Shown: positions 57,407-64,000 of the stretch, one piece after another
How the letters are laid out: every line of letters starts with the position of its first letter
Position numbering within the stretch: the stretch's first letter is position 1
Assembly (NCBI GenBank): GCA_035649415.1
Contig: DASRJP010000353.1
Coordinates: forward strand, 1-64,000
Origin: DATKDU01 sp035649415
GTDB lineage: Bacteria > Planctomycetota > Planctomycetia > Pirellulales > Pirellulaceae
DNA: 64,000 bases
Direction of reading: 5' to 3'
The notes under the pieces: model-generated
What the model was told of the DNA's origin: nothing
The model's input: the letters and a program-made list of their open reading frames with translations, nothing else
Database searches by the model: none
Position numbers and translations under genes: made by a program

Positions 57407-59242
57407 CTACTTGAAAGGAAACGCCCACGGCGCCAGCGCGATCGTGACTGCGGCAATCAAAAAATCCAGCGGCAGCCCGACCTTCACGTAGTCGATGAAC
57501 TTGTAGCCTCCGGGGCCGTACACCATCAGGTTCGTCTGGTAGCCAAACGGCGTGGCAAAACCCGCGCTGGCCGCCATCATGACGGCAATCACAAACGGCA
57601 TGAAGCTGACGCCGAGTTGCGAGGCGGTTGACAGGGCCAGCGGCAGCATCAGCGCCGCCGCCGTGTTGTTACTGATCAACTCGGTGGCCAGCAGCGTCAC
57701 AAGGTAGATCACGGCCAGTGAAACCCAAGGGTTATTGCCGGCCAGTTGCGTGGCCGAGTTGGCGATCAGCGCCGCGGCGCCGGTTTTGTCAAGCGCCGTG
57801 CCGAGCGAGAACGACGCGGCAATCGTCAGGATCGTTTCCCAGTTGACGCTCTTACGGGCCACTTCGATCGAGATGCAGCGCGTGGCCAGCATGATGCCGG
57901 AAACGATCAGGCCGGCCAGGAGCACGTTCATCCCTAGCGTCGTGGCGATCACCAGTGCCGCGACCAGACCCACGGCCAGGACCGCCAGCTCGTGCCGCGG
58001 CGGGGTCGAATCTTCGATCTTGCTGACCAGGTAAAAATCCTGGCTGTTGCGCTGCTGGTCGGCAAACGAAGGATGGGCCTCGACCAGAAGCGTGTCGCCG
58101 GCCCGCAGAACGATGTCGCCGATCTTCTGCCGCAGCCGCTCACCGTTGCGGGCAACGGCGACGACCACAGCGTTGTAATGGTTGCGAAAACGGGCGTCGC
58201 GGATGCTCATGCCGACGAACGGGCAGGTGTTGCTGACGACCGCCTCGATCAGGCAGCGCTGGGGCCGCGGGGCCTGGAGCTTGAAAACGTCGTCGGTCGC
58301 CGGCACCAGGCCGTGGATTTTTTGCAGCTCGACCACCGATTCAACGACGCCGGCAAACAGCAGCCGGTCCCCCGCGTTCAGCCGCTCCTGCGGGGAGACG
58401 GCCGGCATCGAGACTTCGCCGCGATGAATTTCCGCCAGGAACAGTCCGGGCAAATGGCGCAGGCCGGCCGCTTCGATCGATTTGCCCACCAGCGGGCTGC
58501 CGGGACCGACCATCATTTCCACCGTATATTCGCGCGGATCGCTGGCAGCACTGACGGCGGCGTTGCGGTCCGGGAGCAAATAGCGGGCAGCAAACACCGT
58601 GTAAATGCCCCCGACGATCGCGGCGGGAATGCCGACCCACGAGATATCAAACATGCCGAGGGAGTGTTTGTTGATGTCGAACAGCAGCCCTTTGACGGTG
58701 AGGTTCGTGCTCGTGCCGATCAGGGTGCAAGTACCGCCGAGGATGGCCGCATAGGAAAGCGGGATCATCAGTTTTGACGCGGGGATGCGCTGACGCCGCG
58801 AGAGGTCATCAACAGCCGGCAGAAGCATGACGACCAGCGGCGTGTTGGCAATGAAGGCGGATAGCCCCATTGTCGGAAAGACGAGCCGCACAATGCCGTT
58901 CATCACGCTCTTGGGTCGGCCGAACAACAGGTCCGCGAGCCAATAGACGCCGCCCGTCTCGCGCATACCGGCAGCGACTACGTACAAAATGCCGACGACG
59001 AGGACCCCTTCGTTCGACATGCCGGCCAGCGCCTGCTGCGGCGAAAGAATGCCGCTGGCCAGCAGGACGGCAACGGCCCCGATCATGACGATGTCGGGGG
59101 TGAGGCTAGTAATGATCAGCAAAACAAAGACGACACCCACGAGCCCGAGTGTGAACCAGATCTGCCATGGTTCGCCGGCCGTGGCGGCTGAGTCCGCGGC
59201 CGTTTGGGCGAGGGGAAGCCAAGAGGGCGAGAATGATTGCAT
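57407..59242 (-). CDS. SLC13/DASS transporter with two TrkA-C domains
   Basis: 611 residues from ATG 59242. Transmembrane blocks at about 25-60, 80-215 and 410-600 are split by a soluble section that carries two TrkA-C (RCK_C) domains (about 235-315: EMMVGPGSPLVGKSIEAAGL; and about 330-400: EAVVSNTCPFVGMSIRDARF). SLC13 signatures include GGTCTLIGTSTNLTVKGLL and ISNNTAAALMLPLA. Related proteins carry sulfate, dicarboxylates or other anions with Na+; the TrkA-C domains suggest ligand gating. Substrate is unknown. An upstream start at 59338 would add residues over the promoter of the divergent DUF1501 gene. Confidence 0.9.
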   Translation of the reverse strand: MQSFSPSWLPLAQTAADSAATAGEPWQIWFTLGLVGVVFVLLIITSLTPDIVMIGAVAVLLASGILSPQQALAGMSNEGVLVVGILYVVAAGMRETGGVYWLADLLFGRPKSVMNGIVRLVFPTMGLSAFIANTPLVVMLLPAVDDLSRRQRIPASKLMIPLSYAAILGGTCTLIGTSTNLTVKGLLFDINKHSLGMFDISWVGIPAAIVGGIYTVFAARYLLPDRNAAVSAASDPREYTVEMMVGPGSPLVGKSIEAAGLRHLPGLFLAEIHRGEVSMPAVSPQERLNAGDRLLFAGVVESVVELQKIHGLVPATDDVFKLQAPRPQRCLIEAVVSNTCPFVGMSIRDARFRNHYNAVVVAVARNGERLRQKIGDIVLRAGDTLLVEAHPSFADQQRNSQDFYLVSKIEDSTPPRHELAVLAVGLVAALVIATTLGMNVLLAGLIVSGIMLATRCISIEVARKSVNWETILTIAASFSLGTALDKTGAAALIANSATQLAGNNPWVSLAVIYLVTLLATELISNNTAAALMLPLALSTASQLGVSFMPFVIAVMMAASAGFATPFGYQTNLMVYGPGGYKFIDYVKVGLPLDFLIAAVTIALAPWAFPFK

Positions 59243-59342
59243 CGGCCGGTGGGCGCAGAGGAGCAAACGGAGCAGTTTAGGGGATTTTCGCGGCTGAAAG
59301 AAACCGCGCTTGCCGACCGGCGGACAAAAACCCATCAAAAGA

Positions 59343-59372
59343 TTGACATTTGATCTGCCGTTTCGCTATATT
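59343..59372 (+). promoter_or_regulatory. sigma70-type promoter of the DUF1501 gene
   Basis: A perfect TTGACA (59343-59348), an 18-base spacer, and TATATT (59367-59372) form the best -35/-10 pair in the window. The transcript would start near 59379, leaving a leader of about 105 bases before the ATG at 59486. A short stem ATTGTT/AACAAT lies in that leader. Confidence 0.6.
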
Positions 59373-59485
59373 GAGGGCGGATTGTTGTCCGAAACAATGC
59401 GAGGTTACGCGCTTAGGCTCGCCTCGTCCCGCCACACGTGCTGCTACAAAGCGGTCCCGCACAAATTGTCAACTTGGAGGTTGCC

Positions 59486-60955
59486 ATGCTCTGCATCCCT
59501 GGTCAGCCCGGCAAGGACCTTTGCGATTCGCACCTTGGCGTGACGCGCCGAGACATACTCCGCGTGGGCGGCTCGGCCATGCTGGGGATGACCCTAGGCG
59601 GCATGATGCAGGCGCAGGCCAAGGCCAACAATGCACAGATCAGCGGCGGACCTGGCTGGGGTAAAGCCAAGAGCGTGATCATGATCTATCTCCAGGGTGG
59701 GCCGAGCCACCTGGATCTGTGGGACCCCAAGGACAACGTGCCGGACAATGTGCGCTCGGTCTACAAGACGGTGCCGAGCAAAGTCCCCGGCATGGAGCTG
59801 ACCGAGATTCTGCCGAAGTTCGGCCAGGTCACGGACAAACTCACGCTGATTCGCTCGATGAGCTACACGCCGGTTGGACTCTTCAACCACACGGCGGCCA
59901 TCTATCAGATTCACACCGGCTACACGGCCGACAAGGTCAGCCCATCGGGACAGCTCGAGCCTCCCTCGCCCAAGGATTATCCCACCTTCGGCAGCAACAT
60001 CGTGCGGCTCAAGCCGCCGGAAGTGCCGATGCTGCCCTTCGTGATGATGCCGCGGCCGCTCCAGGAGAGCAACGTGGTGAACAAGGCTGGGACGGCCGGC
60101 TTTTTGGGCCGGGCGTTCGATCCCTATTATCTGTTCCCGCCGGGGGACGACATGGAAATGGACAAGATGGAGAAGATTCGGGTCGATGATTTGACGCTCC
60201 GTCCGGAAGTGTCCGACACGCGTCTGGGCCGCCGCGCTCGCCTCCGCGAGCTGATCAACGAAGGCATGCCCGAAATCGATCAGGCCGTGGCCAAGTATGA
60301 CTTGGGCAAGTACTACGGCTCGGCACTCAGCCTGATTATGTCAGGCCGGGCCCGCGAAGCGTTTTCGCTGAACAAGGAATCGGCTGAGATGCGCGATCGC
60401 TACGGCCGCAATACGTTCGGCCAGTGCTGCCTGCTCGCGCGGCGGCTGGTCGAGGCCGGCACGCGTGTGGTCGAGGTGATCTGGCCCAAGGTCGCCAACA
60501 GCGACAATCATTCATGGGACGTGCACACCGGTCTGACCGACCGGATGAAGAAGCAGTCTGGGCCGATGCTCGACGCAGGCCTTTCGGGACTGATTTCGGA
60601 CCTGGATGACCGTGGTCTCTTGGACGAGACGCTGGTGGTCGCCCTTGGCGAATTTGGACGCAGCCCGGTCCACGGCGTGAGCACCTCCGGCAACAGCAAC
60701 AGTGCCGACGGACGCGATCACTGGCCGTACTGCTATACGGCAGTCGTCGCCGGCGCGGGAACCAAGCGCGGCTTCGTGCTGGGCAAGAGCGACCAGACCG
60801 GCTCGGCGCCGCTGGAGAACCCAGTCCACCCGATCGAACTTTTGGCGACGATCTACCATGCCGTCGGCATCTCGCCGACGACGATCGTCCACAACCACCT
60901 CAACCAGCCGCGTGAGCTGGTGAAGGCCGATCCGGTGACTAAGCTGTTTGCATAA
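59486..60955 (+). CDS. Tat-exported DUF1501 protein
   Basis: 489 residues with GGAGG seven bases before the ATG. A Tat leader (VTRRDILRVGGSAMLGMTLG) sits at about 19-40. The body is the DUF1501 sulfatase-like fold: VIMIYLQGGPSHLDLWDPKD, NVPDNVRSVYKTVPSKVPGM, YTPVGLFNHTAAIYQIHTGY, and ALGEFGRSPVHG, ending with GRDHWPYCYTAVVAGAG and VHPIELLATIYHAVG. In planctomycetes DUF1501 genes usually sit beside DUF1549/DUF1553 genes; none is here. Function is unknown; metal binding is likely from the fold. Confidence 0.92.
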   Translation: MLCIPGQPGKDLCDSHLGVTRRDILRVGGSAMLGMTLGGMMQAQAKANNAQISGGPGWGKAKSVIMIYLQGGPSHLDLWDPKDNVPDNVRSVYKTVPSKVPGMELTEILPKFGQVTDKLTLIRSMSYTPVGLFNHTAAIYQIHTGYTADKVSPSGQLEPPSPKDYPTFGSNIVRLKPPEVPMLPFVMMPRPLQESNVVNKAGTAGFLGRAFDPYYLFPPGDDMEMDKMEKIRVDDLTLRPEVSDTRLGRRARLRELINEGMPEIDQAVAKYDLGKYYGSALSLIMSGRAREAFSLNKESAEMRDRYGRNTFGQCCLLARRLVEAGTRVVEVIWPKVANSDNHSWDVHTGLTDRMKKQSGPMLDAGLSGLISDLDDRGLLDETLVVALGEFGRSPVHGVSTSGNSNSADGRDHWPYCYTAVVAGAGTKRGFVLGKSDQTGSAPLENPVHPIELLATIYHAVGISPTTIVHNHLNQPRELVKADPVTKLFA

Positions 60956-60965
60956 CGTGCTCTAG

Positions 60966-60986
60966 CCGGAGCCTAACAGGCTCCGG
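60966..60986. repeat. short palindrome after the DUF1501 gene
   Basis: CCGGAGCCT (60966-60974) and AGGCTCCGG (60978-60986) form a perfect 9-bp stem with a three-base loop and no T-run. It lies just before a genuine terminator, so it may be a REP-like unit or an RNA 3'-end stabiliser. Confidence 0.55.
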
Positions 60987-61003
60987 GAACCGCAGAGACG
61001 ATC

Positions 61004-61031
61004 AGCCCGGTTATCATGAACCGGGCTTTTT
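61004..61031 (+). terminator. rho-independent terminator
   Basis: AGCCCGGTT (61004-61012), loop ATCATG, and AACCGGGCT (61019-61027) form a 9-bp stem followed by TTTT. It ends the DUF1501 transcript. An ATG in its loop (61016) is in frame with the glycosidase below, but is not a credible start because it lies in the terminator. Confidence 0.88.
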
Positions 61032-61060
61032 CGTTTCTTGATCGGACCGGGAACTTCATC

Positions 61061-63598
61061 ATGGTTCCGACTCGTTTTTTCGCGGCATTCGTCGTGATCG
61101 TCATGCTCGCTATGACTTCGCCGTCTGAAGCCCAGATCCTCGACCAGCAAAAACTACTCGACAAGCAGACTTTCTGGGACAACCGCGATTGGGATTGGTA
61201 CCGGGCCAACATCCCATTCTTCGAGTGCCCTGACCGCGACATTGAAACGACCTGGTATTACCGCTGGGAGCTGGTGACCAAGCATCTGACCTACGGCTCG
61301 CCGAACTCTGGCTACTCGTATACCGAGTTCATCGACCGACCATTCTGGTCGGGGGCGTATGGCGCGATCAGTTGTCCGGCGGGGCACCAGCTCAACGAGG
61401 TCCGCTGGCTGGCCGATCCGCGCTTCGCGTGGGACTACGCCCGCTACTGGTTCCGCACGAGCGGCGCTCAGCCGCGGCGGTACAGCACGTGGCTGTCCGA
61501 TGCCGTCTGGAACGTCCACCGCGTTCATCCCGACGAGGCGGCGATCAAGGATCTGCTGCCGGATTTGATCCGCAACTACGAAGGCTGGGAGAAGGAGCAT
61601 TTCGTGCCCGAGGTGGGCCTGTTCTGGCAGACGGGGCACGACGACGGGATGGAAATCAACATCAATAGTCGCCAGACGAAGGACACGGTCCGCGGCGCCC
61701 CCGGCTACCGGCCGACGCTCAACGCGTATCTGTGGGCCGACGCGCTGGCGATTGCCCGCGCGGCCGATCTGGCCGGCGAAGCGGCGACCGCAAAGAAGTT
61801 TCACGACAAGGCGGCATCGCTCAAGGACAACTTGCAGAAGCGATTGTGGGATGAAAAACGCCAGTTTTTTCTCCACATGTTTATGCGCGACGAGGAACAG
61901 GACGGCCACACGATCAAGGCACTATCGCGCACCTACGAAACGGGCAAGTACGCCGGCAGCGAGCACGGCCGCGAGCTGATCGGTTATGTGCCTTGGCAGT
62001 TCGGCCTGCCCGATCGCGGCTACGAGCAGGCGTGGAAGTTTGTGATGGACCGCGACTACTTCGCGGCTGACTTTGGTCCCACCACCACCGAGCGGCACGA
62101 CCCGCAATTTCTTATCTCCAAGACCTGCTGCGTGTGGAGTGGCCAGTCGTGGCCCTACGCCACCAGCCAGACGCTCAAGGCCATGGCCAATCTACTCCAG
62201 GACTACCGGCAGGACGTGGTCACCAAGGGCGACTATCTGAAGCTGCTGCAAACGTTTGCCAAGTCGCATCGCAAGGAAGGCCGGCCGTACATTGCCGAGG
62301 CGGCCAACCCCGATAACGGCTCGTGGGAAGGCCACGATTCATACAACCACAGCGAGCACTACTTCCATTCGAGCTACTGCGACCTGGTAATCACCGGCCT
62401 GGTCGGCATTCGGCCGCGCGACGACGACCTGCTCGAAGTCGTTCCGCTGGCGCCCGATGCTTGGCGCTACTTCGCGCTGGACCACGTCTCGTATCGCGGT
62501 CGGAGCGTCGCCGTCGTCTGGGATCGCGATGGCAGCCGCTACGGCCAAGGAGCCGGGCTGCACCTCTTTGCCGACGGTCAGAAAATTGCGTCGTCGGCGA
62601 AATTAAAGCGGCTGTCGGCCAGGCTGCCGCAGGCTGCGGCCCGAGCCAAGCGCGAAACCACGCCGGTAAACTTTGCCGTCAACAACGACGGCCACTATTA
62701 CCCGCGGATCACCGCCTCCTGGACTGCACCGGGGACTTCTACGGCCAAGCTGATCGACGGCAATTATTGGTATCACTTCTCGCCGCCGAACCGCTGGACG
62801 TGCGAAGGATCGCCAAACGCCAGCGACTGGATCGAAATCGATTTCGGCGTCCAGCGGCAGATTCACACGCTCAAGCTGTTCGTGCTCGACGACGGCGAGA
62901 AGGTCATGCCGCCGGAGCGAATCGCCGTCTCGTACGAAAAGGAGGGCGGCTGGACCGAGATCTCGGGCCAGCGCCGCAGGCCGCAGTCGCCGGCTGGCCG
63001 GCAGGCCAGCGTCATTAAGTTTCCGACGGTTGAGAGCCGTCGCCTCCGCATCGAGCTGACACACGCCAAAGGCGCTGCCAGCGGCCTGACCGAGATCGAA
63101 GCCTGGGGGGACGCCAAGCTTCCCATTGAGCCCGCGCCGCCGCCGAGGGACAACGTGGCTTACCGCTCGCCGGAAGGTGAATTTCCCAAGATCACCGCGT
63201 CGCATACGTCGCGCTACGACAAAGTCGAGACAGCCAACGACGGCATCGTCAGCTTCAGCAACTCGCCCCACAACCGCTGGACGAGCTACGAATCCAAAGG
63301 CGTCACGGACTGGCTGGAAATTGACTTCGGCAGCGAAAAAGAGTTCGCCCGCGTGGAACTGGCCATCTACGACGACCGCGGCGGCGTCCAGGCGCCCAAG
63401 GAATACGCAATCGAGGTGTGGCGCGACGGAAAGTGGATCGCTGCCGCCAACCAGAAGAAGGCGCCCGCCAGTCCGACCGGCGGCCAGTTCAACGAAGTCC
63501 GCTTCGACCGCACCAGGGCAGCGAAACTCCGCGTCGTGTTTACCCACGCCGGCCCGGCCCGCAGCGGCATCTCGGAGATTTTTGTCTGGCCGCAATGA
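61061..63598 (+). CDS. MGH1-like glycosidase with two discoidin-type modules
   Basis: 845 residues from ATG 61061 (MVPTRFFAAFVVIVMLAM), chosen because the upstream ATG is inside the terminator. A Sec leader covers about 1-25. Residues 35-490 form an (alpha/alpha)6 barrel like GH63/MGH1 and other trehalase-like glycosidases: TWYYRWELVTKHLTYG, PNDG-like ANPDNGSWEGHDSYNHSEHY, CVWSGQSWPYATSQTLKAMA. The acidic pair of the active site probably includes Asp in TGHDDGMEININ. Two F5/8C-like beta modules follow (about 540-690 and 710-840), each with the NRWT and SDWIEIDFG/TDWLEIDFG pattern. It should act on glycans outside the cell; linkage unknown. Confidence 0.85.
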   Translation: MVPTRFFAAFVVIVMLAMTSPSEAQILDQQKLLDKQTFWDNRDWDWYRANIPFFECPDRDIETTWYYRWELVTKHLTYGSPNSGYSYTEFIDRPFWSGAYGAISCPAGHQLNEVRWLADPRFAWDYARYWFRTSGAQPRRYSTWLSDAVWNVHRVHPDEAAIKDLLPDLIRNYEGWEKEHFVPEVGLFWQTGHDDGMEININSRQTKDTVRGAPGYRPTLNAYLWADALAIARAADLAGEAATAKKFHDKAASLKDNLQKRLWDEKRQFFLHMFMRDEEQDGHTIKALSRTYETGKYAGSEHGRELIGYVPWQFGLPDRGYEQAWKFVMDRDYFAADFGPTTTERHDPQFLISKTCCVWSGQSWPYATSQTLKAMANLLQDYRQDVVTKGDYLKLLQTFAKSHRKEGRPYIAEAANPDNGSWEGHDSYNHSEHYFHSSYCDLVITGLVGIRPRDDDLLEVVPLAPDAWRYFALDHVSYRGRSVAVVWDRDGSRYGQGAGLHLFADGQKIASSAKLKRLSARLPQAAARAKRETTPVNFAVNNDGHYYPRITASWTAPGTSTAKLIDGNYWYHFSPPNRWTCEGSPNASDWIEIDFGVQRQIHTLKLFVLDDGEKVMPPERIAVSYEKEGGWTEISGQRRRPQSPAGRQASVIKFPTVESRRLRIELTHAKGAASGLTEIEAWGDAKLPIEPAPPPRDNVAYRSPEGEFPKITASHTSRYDKVETANDGIVSFSNSPHNRWTSYESKGVTDWLEIDFGSEKEFARVELAIYDDRGGVQAPKEYAIEVWRDGKWIAAANQKKAPASPTGGQFNEVRFDRTRAAKLRVVFTHAGPARSGISEIFVWPQ

Positions 63599-63649
63599 CG
63601 GCGCGGCCGCTCGTTCCGGCGACGATCAGCCCAGCGAAAGGCAAGCAGC

Positions 63650-64000
63650 ATGCGCGTAACTGGCGTGGAAGTGACCGTCGTGGAGGTGCCGCAAGTTGCG
63701 CCGCTGGCGCCGTACCGCTCGCACATTCGCTCGAGCTCGACGACGCAAAGCGCGATCATCCGCGTCGATACCGACGCAGGGATCACTGGTTGGGGGGAGC
63801 ACAACGTCAATTTCCTGCCGGGGATCAGTACCCGCCGCATGCAAGTGGATGCACAGGCCTGGCTTGTCGGCCGCGATCCGCAGAACATCAACCGCTTTCA
63901 TCTCCAGTGTCCGCTCGAAACGCGGCTCAAGAGTGGGATTGAGCTGGCCCTGTGGGACATTTGCGGCCAGGCGGCTGGAGTGCCGGTGGCCGTGCTATTG
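63650..64000 (+). CDS. mandelate racemase/muconate lactonizing enzyme-like protein (partial)
   Basis: The first 117 residues of an enolase-superfamily gene, cut by the window edge. AAAGG lies ten bases before the ATG. The N-terminal capping domain is clear: MRVTGVEVTVVEVPQVAPLA, a charged loop, IRVDTDAGITGWGEHNVNF, and the start of the barrel, KSGIELALWDICGQAAGVPV. The catalytic residues lie outside the window. Such enzymes abstract a proton next to a carboxylate in sugar-acid or amino-acid derivatives. It follows the glycosidase by 51 bases and may act on a released sugar acid. Confidence 0.88.
   Translation, partial: MRVTGVEVTVVEVPQVAPLAPYRSHIRSSSTTQSAIIRVDTDAGITGWGEHNVNFLPGISTRRMQVDAQAWLVGRDPQNINRFHLQCPLETRLKSGIELALWDICGQAAGVPVAVLL

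Noticed and set aside
61016..61018. Upstream ATG for the glycosidase
   Set aside because: It lies in the loop of a strong terminator (61004-61031), so the transcript would end there. The ATG at 61061 gives a normal leader.

Overview
This window looks like a chromosomal segment of a GC-rich planctomycete, most likely of the Pirellula/Blastopirellula type. The evidence is the set of secreted families typical of that group: two PVC-type dehydrogenase/beta-propeller proteins (one with a C-terminal haem c domain), a DUF1501 protein, a DUF1080 protein, a DUF4349 lipoprotein, many twin-arginine or Sec leaders, and many orphan membrane proteins. I see no rRNA, tRNA, prophage, transposase or CRISPR array.

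Layout. 0-8.1 kb: a secreted protein with two secretin-N-like repeats, a zinc-ribbon membrane protein, a 1335-residue orphan, and a convergent DEAD-box RNA helicase. 8.3-19 kb: haem c dehydrogenase-like protein, amidohydrolase and glycosyltransferase in one cluster, then three minus-strand exported proteins (Tat protein of unknown function, YVTN propeller, and a degenerate SGNH domain fused to a dehydrogenase propeller). 19-26 kb: a Gly-Pro-Ile repeat protein, a CBS protein, and an electron-transfer operon (ApbE flavin transferase, FMN-binding TPR protein, NapH/NapG-like polyferredoxin) with a GNAT acetyltransferase and a small membrane protein. 26-38 kb: a gluzincin-like peptidase, MutT, FabI, a GAF-sigma54 activator, YbaK deacylase, a PLDc_N/TPR protein, a YkgJ-family protein, an HD hydrolase, a DUF4349 lipoprotein, pterin dehydratase and a Gfo/Idh oxidoreductase. 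38-43 kb: TPR protein, DUF2752, alpha/beta hydrolase, a CD225-like protein and an orphan.

43-48.4 kb holds the most unusual locus: three tandem paralogues, each a secreted TPR/HEAT protein ending in a HINT autoprocessing domain. Two are intact. The third (promoter-proximal in orientation) is a pseudogene with three visible lesions. 49.5-53.7 kb carries an ExbB-ExbD pair followed by a TonB-like anchored protein whose C-terminal domain is an alpha/alpha-toroid instead of a TonB box-binding domain, then an ECF sigma factor with a coupled membrane protein. 54-64 kb holds orphans, a deoxyhypusine-synthase homologue, an SLC13/TrkA-C transporter, the DUF1501 protein behind a good sigma70 promoter, an MGH1-like glycosidase with two discoidin-type modules, and the start of an enolase-superfamily gene.

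Intergenic DNA is rich in perfect or near-perfect inverted repeats of several unrelated sequences (about 1.37, 23.4, 27.6, 31.2, 31.9, 34.2, 35.2 and 61.0 kb). They look like several families of REP-type elements. Short heptamer repeats sit at or next to two start codons (amidohydrolase and fabI).
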